This document shows, piece after piece, positions 41,773-50,490 of a DNA stretch of 64,000 bases. The stretch comes from Bacillota bacterium (GTDB taxonomy: Bacteria > Bacillota_I > Bacilli_A > RF39 > UBA660). The notes under the pieces were generated by a model. That model did not search any database. It was not told where the DNA came from and saw nothing but the letters and a program-made list of their open reading frames with translations. The translations under genes were made by a program, and so were the position numbers. The stretch spans positions 1-64,000 of the forward strand of contig SVAM01000002.1 in the NCBI GenBank assembly GCA_015059425.1. Reading direction: 5' to 3'. How positions within the stretch are numbered: the first letter of the stretch is position 1; the number at the start of each line of letters is the position of its first letter.

Positions 41773-44712
41773 ATGCATTTAAAAAGTATTAGAGCATTTG
41801 GTTTTAAATCATTTGCAGATAAAATAGATTTAGAAATAAAAGATGGTATTACAGCGATAGTAGGCCCAAACGGATCAGGAAAAAGTAATATAGTTGATGC
41901 AGTACGTTGGGTGTTAGGTGAGCAATCAGTAAAATCTTTACGTGGGTCTGATACTATGAGCGACGTAATATTTTCGGGTTCCAAAACAAGACCTGCTCAT
42001 AATAGGGCATATGTTTCACTTGTTTTTGATAATAGTGATCATTATTTAAATAGTGAATTTAAAGAAGTAGAAATAAAAAGGGTAATTTATAATACTGGAG
42101 AAAACGAATATTATATAAATAATAGTAAAGTAAGACTTAAAGATGTAACTGATCTTTTTTTAGATACTGGTGCCGGTAATGATTCTTTTAATATTATATC
42201 TCAAGGCAGTGTATCAGATATAATTAATAGTAAACCTGAAGCAAGACGTGTAATATTTGAAGATGCTGCAGGTGTTTTAAAATATAAAAAACGAAAAGAA
42301 GTAAGTTTAAAAAAGTTAGAAAAAACTAAAGAGAATTTATTCAGAGTAAAACTAGTAATAGATGAACTAGAAAAAAGCGTTATGCCATTAAAAAAACAAA
42401 GTGAAGTTGCTAAAAAATATTTAAGTTTAAAAGATGAATTAAAATCAATTGAAATAGCTTTAATAGCAAGCGATATAACAAACATCAATATTGATTATAA
42501 AAAGATTAAAACTGAAATAGAAACTTTACAAAAGGAATTATCAAAAATAACTTCAAATAATACGGAAGATAATACTAAACTTGAAAAATTAAAATTGAAG
42601 CATTTAAAATTAGAAGAAGCTATTACTGTTAAAAATAATGAATATGTCGGCTTAACAGAGAATCTAGCTAGTTTAGAAGCTGAAAAATTAGTTACGATGG
42701 AACGCAAAAAATATGATACTAATAAAGACAAAATAGAAGAAGCTTTAATAAAACTTAAAGAAGAACAATTAAATATTAAAAAAGAAATAGCAACAGAAAA
42801 AGCGAAGCTTGATGATATAATTAGTGATATTAAAGAAAAATCTATCGAAAAAGATAAATTAGATAATATGGTTATAACTGAAAAAGTTAAAAGAACTAAT
42901 TTAATAACTAAAATAAATGATTATTCTAAAGAAATATTAGTTTTAGAAAATAAAATTGAAATATTAGATGATAATATTAAAAATAATTCAAAAATGCCAA
43001 ATGGTGTTCGAAGTGTTTTAAATAATATGAGACTTACTGGTGTTCATAATACTATTGGTAATTTAATTGAAAATGAAAATATGTATAGTGTTGCTATAGA
43101 AACAGTTCTAGGTAGTTCATCAAACTTTTTGGTAGTAGATGATGAGGCGGCTACTAAAGAATGCATAGATTTCTTAAAAATTAATAAATTAGGTAGAGCT
43201 ACGTTTTTTCCGCTTAATATTATTAAAGCTAAATCAATGAATGAATTAGATATAAATAAAATAAAATTTCATAAAGGTTTTATTAATATAGCAAGTTCAC
43301 TTGTTACTTATGATAAAGAATATGATAATATAATAAAAAACCAATTAGGAAATGTAATCGTAGTAGATAATATTGATTCTTTAAATGAAATAGGTAAAAT
43401 ATTAGATTATAAGTATAGAATAGTATCTTTAGATGGAGAAATATTATATTCTGGTGGTTCTATTGCTGGAGGATCTTCTAAGAATAATAGTGTGTTAAAT
43501 GATAAATTATTACTAAATGAAATGCAAGAAAAGTTGGAAATTACAAAATTGGAATTAGAAAGAATTAATAAAGAATATAGAGATTTTAATAATAATTTTA
43601 ATATTTTGGAGTTAAAAGAAACAGAACTATCTAAACAATTAATTAATCTAAATGAAATATTAAATACAAGAACTAATAAAATACGTAGTTTAGAAGAAGC
43701 ATTAAATAAAAAAGAACTTGAAATAAAAGGTAACGAAGATATGGGTAATAATACTTTAGATGAAAAACTTTTAAACATTTTAGAAGAGGCAAGTTTAGTT
43801 GCAAGTGAAAAAGATATTGCACTAGAAGAATTAAATAAATTAAAGAAAATTAAATCTGATTTAGCATTAGAAATTAATGAAGTAGAAAGTAAATATCACA
43901 AAACTAATACTGAATACAACAGAATTCAAAATGATTTAAAAGATAAGGAAGTTAAGTTAGGAAAATATGATGTTAAATTAGATAATTTATTACTTGAATT
44001 ATCAGAAAATTATTCATTAACTTATGAATGTGCATGTAGTAACTATGAACTTGAATTACCTGAAGAACTTGCAAGAACAAAAGTGGACTTGATAAAAAAG
44101 GATATTTTTAAACTTGGAGAAGTAAATATTGGTGCGATTAATGAGTATGAACGAGTTAGCGAAAGATATAATTTCTTAATAAAACAAAGTGAAGATTTAG
44201 AAGAATCAAGTTCTGAACTTACTAATATCATAAATGAAATGGATAAAATAATGATTGAACGTTTTAAAGAAACTTTTGCTAACATTAGTAAAGAATTTAA
44301 TCAAGTATTTAGGAAATTATTTAAAGGTGGATATGGAGCTTTAAAATTAACTAATCCAAATGATATACTAAATACTGGTATTGATATTGAAGCAGAACCG
44401 CCAGGAAAAAAATTAAATTCCATTGCACTTTTATCAGGTGGTGAAAAAACATTAACGGCAATCGCTGTATTATTTGCCATACTAAATGTTAAACCAAGTC
44501 CATTCTGTGTACTTGATGAGGTAGAAGCAGCACTTGATGAAGCAAATGTTGATACTTTTGGTAAATACTTACAAGAAAAGAAAGAAGTAAGTCAATTTAT
44601 TTTAATAACTCATAAAAAAAGAACTATGGAATATGCAGATGTTTTATATGGTATAACTATGCAAGAATCTGGTGTAAGTAAAATTGTTAGTGTAAATTTA
44701 GAAAATATGTGA
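41773..44712 (+). CDS. smc: Chromosome segregation ATPase SMC (shortened arms)
   Basis: Condensin motor. Walker A GPNGSGKSN is at residue 32; the coiled coil runs 165-450; the hinge is at about 410-570 (NGVRSVLNNMRLTGVHNTIGN and GGSIAGGSSKNN); the second coiled coil follows. The signature LLSGGEKTLTAIA and Walker B FCVLDEVEAALDEAN are at the end. At 979 residues it is about 200 shorter than the usual 1180, almost all from the coiled arms. ftsY, which follows smc in Bacillus, is absent. Confidence 0.95.
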   Translation: MHLKSIRAFGFKSFADKIDLEIKDGITAIVGPNGSGKSNIVDAVRWVLGEQSVKSLRGSDTMSDVIFSGSKTRPAHNRAYVSLVFDNSDHYLNSEFKEVEIKRVIYNTGENEYYINNSKVRLKDVTDLFLDTGAGNDSFNIISQGSVSDIINSKPEARRVIFEDAAGVLKYKKRKEVSLKKLEKTKENLFRVKLVIDELEKSVMPLKKQSEVAKKYLSLKDELKSIEIALIASDITNINIDYKKIKTEIETLQKELSKITSNNTEDNTKLEKLKLKHLKLEEAITVKNNEYVGLTENLASLEAEKLVTMERKKYDTNKDKIEEALIKLKEEQLNIKKEIATEKAKLDDIISDIKEKSIEKDKLDNMVITEKVKRTNLITKINDYSKEILVLENKIEILDDNIKNNSKMPNGVRSVLNNMRLTGVHNTIGNLIENENMYSVAIETVLGSSSNFLVVDDEAATKECIDFLKINKLGRATFFPLNIIKAKSMNELDINKIKFHKGFINIASSLVTYDKEYDNIIKNQLGNVIVVDNIDSLNEIGKILDYKYRIVSLDGEILYSGGSIAGGSSKNNSVLNDKLLLNEMQEKLEITKLELERINKEYRDFNNNFNILELKETELSKQLINLNEILNTRTNKIRSLEEALNKKELEIKGNEDMGNNTLDEKLLNILEEASLVASEKDIALEELNKLKKIKSDLALEINEVESKYHKTNTEYNRIQNDLKDKEVKLGKYDVKLDNLLLELSENYSLTYECACSNYELELPEELARTKVDLIKKDIFKLGEVNIGAINEYERVSERYNFLIKQSEDLEESSSELTNIINEMDKIMIERFKETFANISKEFNQVFRKLFKGGYGALKLTNPNDILNTGIDIEAEPPGKKLNSIALLSGGEKTLTAIAVLFAILNVKPSPFCVLDEVEAALDEANVDTFGKYLQEKKEVSQFILITHKKRTMEYADVLYGITMQESGVSKIVSVNLENM

Positions 44713-44718
44713 TATAAT

Positions 44719-44747
44719 AAAACCCTCATGAAAAAAGGAGGGTTTTT
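44719..44747 (+). terminator. smc terminator that also contains the next gene's RBS
   Basis: AAAACCCTC-ATGAAAAAAG-GAGGGTTTTT: the right arm holds GGAGGG, the Shine-Dalgarno of the gene starting at 44750. Termination or folding would therefore block translation of that gene. Confidence 0.75.
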
Positions 44748-44749
44748 CT

Positions 44750-45106
44750 ATGGATTATGTAAATAATTTTTTGAACATATATTATAGCGAAGATAAAGAT
44801 ATGAAAATATATGAGATATTTATTAATTTTGCATTTAATGAAATATCAAGAAGAATGAATACAACTACAAGTATTACCGATATAATTAAATCATTTCAAA
44901 GAATTGGCATTAATAATGATATAAATGAATTATTAAATAATATGATAAACTTTGTTAAAATGGAAAATTTAAGCAGATTATTAAGAGAAAATTTAAATCA
45001 TGAGCCATTAGTTTTAATTTTAGAAGATTATGCTAATAAATATTGTAACATTAATAATTTTCCTAAAAAAGAAATTAATGATGAAACTATAAATATGTCA
45101 AGATAA
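44750..45106 (+). CDS. Hypothetical protein, 118 residues
   Basis: Not recognised; all-helical look, with no signal or membrane helix. The RBS GGAGGG is inside the preceding hairpin. It is followed by a strong terminator, AACTGTT-TTGT-AACAGTT and seven Ts. Confidence 0.65.
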   Translation: MDYVNNFLNIYYSEDKDMKIYEIFINFAFNEISRRMNTTTSITDIIKSFQRIGINNDINELLNNMINFVKMENLSRLLRENLNHEPLVLILEDYANKYCNINNFPKKEINDETINMSR

Positions 45107-45128
45107 ACTGTTTTGTAACAGTTTTTTT
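45105..45128 (+). terminator. Terminator of the 44750 gene
   Basis: AAACTGTT-TTGT-AACAGTTT plus Ts. Confidence 0.85.
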
Positions 45129-45193
45129 GACGATTTGCATTTTTAATTATTATATAAAATGAATATATTAACAATGAATAATAATATCAAACA

Positions 45194-45359
45194 GATGACC
45201 CAGTTAGTGAATTTTATAAATATATAAATTATTTGGAATATATTAAAGTAAATAAAAAGTTATTAAGGTATGCTATGTAAGATTGTGTTAATTGTCAAAG
45301 ATGAACAATTTGGAAGAGCTGGCAACAAAGTACATAGTTTTGCAAGAAAAAATAAGTAG
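45194..45359 (+). pseudogene. Possible gene remnant
   Basis: This roughly 270-base gap has no full gene. It has two short coding-looking frames in succession: one reading DDPVSEFYKYINYLEYIK and, in a different frame, KDEQFGRAGNKVHSFARK up to TAG 45359. Neither has a plausible start and RBS. They look like debris of a degraded gene, but the family is not recognisable. Confidence 0.3.
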
Positions 45360-45375
45360 AGATCTACTTACTTTT
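45353..45375 (+). terminator. Terminator-like hairpin facing def
   Basis: AAGTAG-AGAT-CTACTT followed by ACTTTTTTT on the plus strand, adjoining the def stop on the other strand. Confidence 0.6.
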
Positions 45376-45376
45376 T

Positions 45377-45928
45377 TTATATTTCACGATATTTATCAGC
45401 ATCTTTAAATGGATTTTTAGGATCAATTTTATCTACAAAGAGTATTCCGTTTAAATGATCTATTTCATGTTGAAAAGCAATACTAATATCTTCTCTAACT
45501 CTAATTTTAAATTTATTTCCCTCTAAATCTTGTGCTTCAATAGTAATTCTGGCAAATCTCGGAACAATGCCATCAACTTCACGATTAACACTTAAACAAC
45601 CTTCACCTTCACCAACATAAATAATTTCTTCGCTATGACTAATTATTTTTGGATTAATTAAAATATAATCTTTAAAACTTCCATCTTCTAATTCTTCGAC
45701 TATAACAAATATTCTTTTAGGAATTCCGATTTGAATATAAGCTAGACCCATACCAGCCCTTAGATCATATTTTTTAGCATATTTTTCTATTTGGCTCATT
45801 TTTAAATATGTAATCATAGCTTCAATAGTTTGTTTAGTATCATTACTTAAAGGAAATTCTACATCATTACTAATTGTTCTTAAAATTTTATCACTTTCAT
45901 CCAATATTTTTATATTTGGTAATTTCAT
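45377..45928 (-). CDS. def: Peptide deformylase
   Basis: Removes the formyl group from new proteins. The three metal/active-site motifs are GMGLAYIQIG (usual GxGLAAxQ), EGCLSV and QHEIDHLNG; the latter two are intact. 183 residues, type 2 (Gram-positive) length. ATG 45928 is preferred, with GGGGTG upstream; the track's GTG 45937 overlaps the SD. Confidence 0.95.
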   Translation of the reverse strand: MKLPNIKILDESDKILRTISNDVEFPLSNDTKQTIEAMITYLKMSQIEKYAKKYDLRAGMGLAYIQIGIPKRIFVIVEELEDGSFKDYILINPKIISHSEEIIYVGEGEGCLSVNREVDGIVPRFARITIEAQDLEGNKFKIRVREDISIAFQHEIDHLNGILFVDKIDPKNPFKDADKYREI

Positions 45929-45964
45929 ATTGTTCACCCCAAGCTGAGCAATATTTTACCACAA

Positions 45965-45995
45965 AATAAATTAAAAAGGAAGAAAAATCTTCCTA
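45965..45995 (-). terminator. Terminator of the YjcZ-like gene
   Basis: On the minus strand GGAAGA-TTTT-TCTTCC followed by TTTTTAATTT. Confidence 0.75.
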
Positions 45996-46181
45996 GTTAT
46001 TATTTCCGCCAAAGCTCCAGCCAGCGCCAATTATTATTACAAGTAGAATGAATAAGACTATCCATATAGCAGCTCCGATGCCATAGCCACTTGTATATCC
46101 TGCATATCCTCCAGTATTACAACAAGGTTGGTATCCACCATAACCGCCACCATAGTAGCCATTATTTCCATAATAATACAT
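45993..46181 (-). CDS. YjcZ-like Gly/Tyr-rich small membrane protein
   Basis: 62 residues: a Gly/Tyr-rich head (YYGGGYGGYQPCC...) and one membrane helix (AAIWIVLFILLVIIIGAGWSF). It resembles the YjcZ/sporulation-associated small proteins, which are Tyr/Gly-rich followed by a hydrophobic FILLVIIG helix. The RBS GGAGG lies upstream. A role in spores is inferred from the family only. Confidence 0.65.
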   Translation of the reverse strand: MYYYGNNGYYGGGYGGYQPCCNTGGYAGYTSGYGIGAAIWIVLFILLVIIIGAGWSFGGNNN

Positions 46182-46313
46182 ATTTATACCTCCTTTATGT
46201 ATCTATTATAGTTTACTCAAGTTAGCACACTTTTGACATTAAAAACTATTAATTTTTAAAATTTCTTTTAAATAATAATTATGTATGATAGAATTAGAGT
46301 AGGGTGAAGAGAC

Positions 46314-47477
46314 TTGAAGAAGCTGTTATCTAAAATGGACATATGGTTACTTATATTGATGCTTATATATAGTTTGTTTGGACTTATAATGATATTTTCG
46401 TCATCAAGTGTGTCAACTGTACTTAGGTATAATGTACCTCAATATCATTTTTTTGTAAGACAAGCAATATTTTTAATAGCTTCATTTATAATTGGTTTTT
46501 TAATTATTATTAGATTTCCAACAAGTAAATATAAGTATTTTACAACACTTGCTATAGCAGGTATTATAGTAGCACTACTTGGATTATTTGTTTATGGTAG
46601 AATTACTAATAATGCTCGTTCTTGGTATGATATAGGTCCTTTTGCTTTACAGCCTAGTGAGTTTGCTAAATCTATTATTATTATATTTTTAGCAGTTTCT
46701 TATTCAAAATTAGATAAATTAAAAAACAATAACATAGCAATGTATTTTATTCCTGTTGCTATATCTTTAATTGTTGCTATATTAATAGCATTACAACCAG
46801 ATTTTGGTACATTTGCAATACTTGGAGGTATAGTATTTTTTGTGTTTATAAGTATTCCTAATGTTCAAACTAATATCTTAAAAGTATTAAAATTTGGAGC
46901 AATAGGCTTAGTAGTAGCAGCTTTAGCTATCCTTTATAGTGGAACTGAAATATTTAATTCTAGACAATTACAGCGTTTTCAATTTAGAAGTCCATGTTCT
47001 AGATATATAGAGGATACTGGGTATCAAGTATGTAACGGATTTATTGCAATTCATAACGGTGGTCTATTTGGAGTAGGACTAGGTAATAGTAGTCAAAAAT
47101 ATTTATATTTACCAGAAAGTCATACAGATTTTATATATCCAATTATCGTAGAAGAGTGGGGTGCTATAGTAGGAGTATTAATAATTATAGGATACATGGT
47201 AATGCTTTATAGGATTTTAAAAATAGCTAGAGAAGCAGAAAATTTAAGATTAAGTATTTTAGCTTATGGAGTATTTTTGTATTTATTATTCCATATTTTA
47301 ATTAATCTTTTAGGAGTATTAGCACTTATTCCACTTACCGGAGTACCATTACCATTTCTAAGTTATGGCGGCTCATTTACTATTAATGTAGTAATTATGT
47401 TATTTGTAGTTCAACGAGTAAATATCGAAAATAAAACTTTAAAGAACAAAAGAGAAATGGCAAGTATTACAAATTAA
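46314..47477 (+). CDS. SEDS peptidoglycan glycosyltransferase (FtsW/RodA/SpoVE family)
   Basis: 387 residues, ten membrane helices. Family motifs: LQPSEFAKS (helix 4 region), ALQPDFGTFAIL, QRFQFRSPC..., PESHTDFIYPIIVEEWG and LPFLSYGGSFTIN. It polymerises glycan strands together with a class B PBP. Whether it serves division, elongation or the spore cortex cannot be told. The TTG start is supported by AGGGTG seven bases before it. Confidence 0.9.
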   Translation: MKKLLSKMDIWLLILMLIYSLFGLIMIFSSSSVSTVLRYNVPQYHFFVRQAIFLIASFIIGFLIIIRFPTSKYKYFTTLAIAGIIVALLGLFVYGRITNNARSWYDIGPFALQPSEFAKSIIIIFLAVSYSKLDKLKNNNIAMYFIPVAISLIVAILIALQPDFGTFAILGGIVFFVFISIPNVQTNILKVLKFGAIGLVVAALAILYSGTEIFNSRQLQRFQFRSPCSRYIEDTGYQVCNGFIAIHNGGLFGVGLGNSSQKYLYLPESHTDFIYPIIVEEWGAIVGVLIIIGYMVMLYRILKIAREAENLRLSILAYGVFLYLLFHILINLLGVLALIPLTGVPLPFLSYGGSFTINVVIMLFVVQRVNIENKTLKNKREMASITN

Positions 47478-47507
47478 AGAAACTTTTAGTTATTAATAAT
47501 TGATTAT

Positions 47508-47535
47508 AAGTTAAATATATGGTATATTTTAAATA
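47508..47535 (+). repeat. 28-base exact copy of the surface-protein-C promoter
   Basis: AAGTTAAATATATGGTATATTTTAAATA is identical to 20932-20959. With TTGATT upstream (17-base spacing) it still makes a plausible promoter. Confidence 0.8.
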
Positions 47536-47536
47536 G

Positions 47537-48061
47537 TATGATTGGAGCATAGACTATGAAATTTGTGCAAATCTAGGACTTGAGATGAAATATTATCATT
47601 ATTATTATAGCGCAAATGCTTTAGCAAATTATAAAGCACCTTCATTTAGTATTTATAAAATTAAATATTTAGATACTGTACAAAATGACTTAAATATCGG
47701 GAATGCTGATTTAATTTATCCTATAGGTTCAATAACAGCAGATGAAGTAATCTTTGCTGGTGCAACAATTAATAAAAATAATTTTTCTTATTATTTGTAT
47801 AATGGATATAATGATAATGCCACATATAGTCTTAATGTTGATTATCAAAATATGAATGATAATGGTCGTTGGAATGTAACATATGGTAGCGAACTTTATG
47901 CTGCTAGTGGTGATTTAACTATTGCCGGATCTTGCAGTCATGATATTCATGTTCGTCCCGTTATAAATCTTAAAGCTAACACTTCTTTAACTGTCAATGA
48001 TACATCATCAAATTATGGAACATGGGACAATCCATATATTGTAGTAGACACAGAAAATTAA
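47537..48061 (+). pseudogene. Surface-protein remnant (family member D)
   Basis: The frame is open from 47537, just after an in-frame TAG, so the homologous sequence extends upstream of the track's ATG 47585 (WSIDYEICANLGLEMKYY). It matches only the C-terminal part of the family: TADEVIFAGA, FSYYLYNG, HVRPVINLKANTS and DNPYIVV. The signal anchor and the WRIIRIN domain are missing. A promoter copy sits directly in front, and a vestigial ATGAAATTT followed by a stop lies in another frame at 47556. It looks like a deletion derivative; a short peptide could still be made. Confidence 0.7.
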
Positions 48062-48090
48062 AGGAACTAATTTAAATAGTTTCTTTTTTA
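48062..48090. terminator. Bidirectional terminator between the remnant and spoVB
   Basis: GGAACTA-ATTTAAA-TAGTTTC with Ts on the plus strand; on the minus strand it overlaps the end of spoVB. Confidence 0.55.
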
Positions 48091-49379
48091 TATATAATTT
48101 TATTTATATATTTAAAACATAAAAATACTATAATTATTATATCTATTATTTCAGCAATAACTAATGCATACATTCCTATATGTGATAATGATAATATAGA
48201 CATGGTTATAAGTTTAGTAATAATAGCTGTTAGTGTAATATACATGCATGTTTTAGCTTTTCCAACCGCTTGTAATACACTTTGTAAAGGGCCTTCTAAA
48301 TAAAACAATACAAAGAATGGAGCAAGAATCTTAATATAATTAGATCCGTTCGTGGTGTTGTATAATGTAGTAAGTAAATAATCTCTAAATATATAAATGG
48401 TTGTAGAAAATATTAAACCTACAATAAATGATAATATAAGCGCTTGTTTAAATCTACGTTTAACCATGGTTATATTTTTTTCATAATAAAATCTAGATAT
48501 TTCGGGAAGTAGGGAAGAAGATATAGCTTGTATAAAAAAAGATGGCATAGCAAGTAAACTTATAGAATATGCATTATAAGCACCATATTCATTTAATATA
48601 TAATTCATAGAATAGCCATTTAATAATAATAAATTAGTAAGTATAATTGGTTCAAAGAAAAAACCAATATTTCCTATTAATCTTGATGATACAGTAGGTA
48701 ATGATATACTTAATATTTCTTTAGCAGTGTTTGTATCTGGTTTTAAATCTTCTTTTGAAATTTTAAATTTTTTTGGAGCAAATAAAAGGAATGTAATTAT
48801 GGAACTAAGTTCTGATGCTATGCTTATTAAAATTAGTCCTATGACAGAATAAACAACTCCTTTATCTACTAGCTTTGGAATAATAAGAAATATCAAAAGT
48901 ATTCTTACTATTTGTTCAATTATATTTGATATAGTATGGGGTAACATTTTTTGTTTGCCATAAAAATATCCTTTTAAAATACTTGAAATAGATACAAAAG
49001 GGAAGGTTAATGCCATAGATAAAAGAAGAATACTAGCCCGAGGCTCATGGAGTAAATTATTTGCAATAAAATCCTTTGTAAAATATATAATTATAATAAC
49101 TAAAATATTTAAAATTAAAGTAATTATAGTAGCATTAGAAAGTATTTTAATACTTCTTTTTTTATTTTCACTAATTAGTTTAGATATTACTATAGGAAGG
49201 GATAATGTTGCGATAGTAAGAAGTAATGAATAAGTAGGCATAACTAGTGAATATAAACCAATTGCATCATTACCAACCATTCTAGTGTAAATAATTCTTA
49301 TTAAAAAACCGAGCATTTTAGTTATTAAACCACCTATCATAAGGATAAAGGTAGCAGTAAAGAATTTATTTTTAAGCAT
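48072..49379 (-). CDS. spoVB: SpoVB-like polysaccharide/lipid II flippase (MOP family)
   Basis: 435 residues, about twelve to fourteen membrane helices; begins FFTATFILMIGGLITKMLGFLIRIIYTRMVG, the typical SpoVB/MurJ start, with SSILKGYFYGKQKM and EISRFYYEKN motifs. It exports lipid-linked precursors, in SpoVB for the spore cortex. Divergent pairing with the ComN-like gene repeats the Bacillus spoVB-yrzD order and favours SpoVB over other MOP proteins. Confidence 0.8.
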   Translation of the reverse strand: MLKNKFFTATFILMIGGLITKMLGFLIRIIYTRMVGNDAIGLYSLVMPTYSLLLTIATLSLPIVISKLISENKKRSIKILSNATIITLILNILVIIIIYFTKDFIANNLLHEPRASILLLSMALTFPFVSISSILKGYFYGKQKMLPHTISNIIEQIVRILLIFLIIPKLVDKGVVYSVIGLILISIASELSSIITFLLFAPKKFKISKEDLKPDTNTAKEILSISLPTVSSRLIGNIGFFFEPIILTNLLLLNGYSMNYILNEYGAYNAYSISLLAMPSFFIQAISSSLLPEISRFYYEKNITMVKRRFKQALILSFIVGLIFSTTIYIFRDYLLTTLYNTTNGSNYIKILAPFFVLFYLEGPLQSVLQAVGKAKTCMYITLTAIITKLITMSILSLSHIGMYALVIAEIIDIIIIVFLCFKYINKIIYKKETI

Positions 49380-49459
49380 AAAATCTCCTCTTTAAAAATG
49401 TGTATAAATATTATATAATTAATATATATGATAATTAATTTAATTTAGGAGTTGATTTT

Positions 49460-49747
49460 ATGGATAAGGAAATAAAATTTAGAAGTTTACAAGAATTATA
49501 TGATAGAATATTACCAGCTTTAAAATCAAAAACTCGTGAATTAAATAAAAAAGGTTTTAATTATATTCATGAAGAAGATATATGGAACTTTTTAAAAACT
49601 TATAAATGGACAAGTTCAAGAGATCTTGATTTAGCAGCCATGGTTAATGATATATTTAATCTAAATGATAAAGAAATAGATGAATATGTTAGAAATGAAA
49701 TAAAAGGCTATAGAAGAACAGTAAATAGTGATGATTTTTTGAAATAA
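49460..49747 (+). CDS. comN: ComN-like post-transcriptional regulator
   Basis: 95 residues. HEEDIWNFLKTYKW followed by LAAMVNDIFNLNDKEIDEYV matches the post-transcriptional regulator family of B. subtilis ComN (YrzD), which acts on comE mRNA and binds polar DivIVA. The gene lies next to spoVB as in Bacillus, and comEA/comEC are in the same window. Confidence 0.7.
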   Translation: MDKEIKFRSLQELYDRILPALKSKTRELNKKGFNYIHEEDIWNFLKTYKWTSSRDLDLAAMVNDIFNLNDKEIDEYVRNEIKGYRRTVNSDDFLK

Positions 49748-49816
49748 TAACATGATATATAATAATATTTTGAACTTGTAAGATTTTCTTGTAAGTCCTT
49801 AGAAAGTAGGCTAAAT

Positions 49817-50455
49817 ATGGAAATATTAAAAGATAAAAATAATGGTAACTATATTAAAAATTCAAATCCAATCGAAAGGTTTGAGAAAATAGAAAATGAA
49901 ATATTAGTATTTTATATGAAATATAACCACTTAAAAAACATATATAGGCAAGGATGGCTAAAAGTAAGAATAGGTCTAGAACATAAAGATAAATGTGAAT
50001 CTATCGCGGATCATTCATTTTCAGTTGCACTTCTTGCTTTAACGATAATCGAAAAATATAATTTAAATTTAGATGTTTTAAAATGCCTTAAAATGGGAAT
50101 TATTCATGAATTAGGTGAGGTATATGCTGGAGATTATACACCATATGATAATATTACAAAAGACGAGAAACATATTAAAGAAAAAGAAGCTATATTAAAA
50201 GTATTAGAAACTTTAGATGAAAACAATGATTATTTAGAAATATGGGAAGAATTTGAGAAATTAGCTACAGAAGAAGCTAAATTTATAAAAAATGTTGATC
50301 AACTTGAATTTCTATTGCAAGCCTGCGCATATGGATATGATGCAGTATATTTTGAAAGCTGTTTAAATAGTATAACTGACCCTTATTGCAAAGAAATAGC
50401 ATTATCTGCAATAGAAACAACAAAAGGGAATAAAATGCCAAAAGTAATAGGTTAA
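49817..50455 (+). CDS. YfbR/HDDC2-like HD-domain phosphohydrolase
   Basis: 212 residues. HD-domain layout: SIADHSFSVALLAL (first His), GIIHELGEVYAGDYTPYDN (His plus acid) and VDQLEFLLQA (late Asp). Related YfbR proteins are 5'-deoxynucleotidases. The usual HD dyad reads HE here; Glu may still bind metal, so activity is uncertain. It lies just before relA, in the slot where apt sits in Bacillus. Confidence 0.75.
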   Translation: MEILKDKNNGNYIKNSNPIERFEKIENEILVFYMKYNHLKNIYRQGWLKVRIGLEHKDKCESIADHSFSVALLALTIIEKYNLNLDVLKCLKMGIIHELGEVYAGDYTPYDNITKDEKHIKEKEAILKVLETLDENNDYLEIWEEFEKLATEEAKFIKNVDQLEFLLQACAYGYDAVYFESCLNSITDPYCKEIALSAIETTKGNKMPKVIG

Positions 50456-50490
50456 ATAATACTTTAATAAATAGACAAGAGGAGATATAA

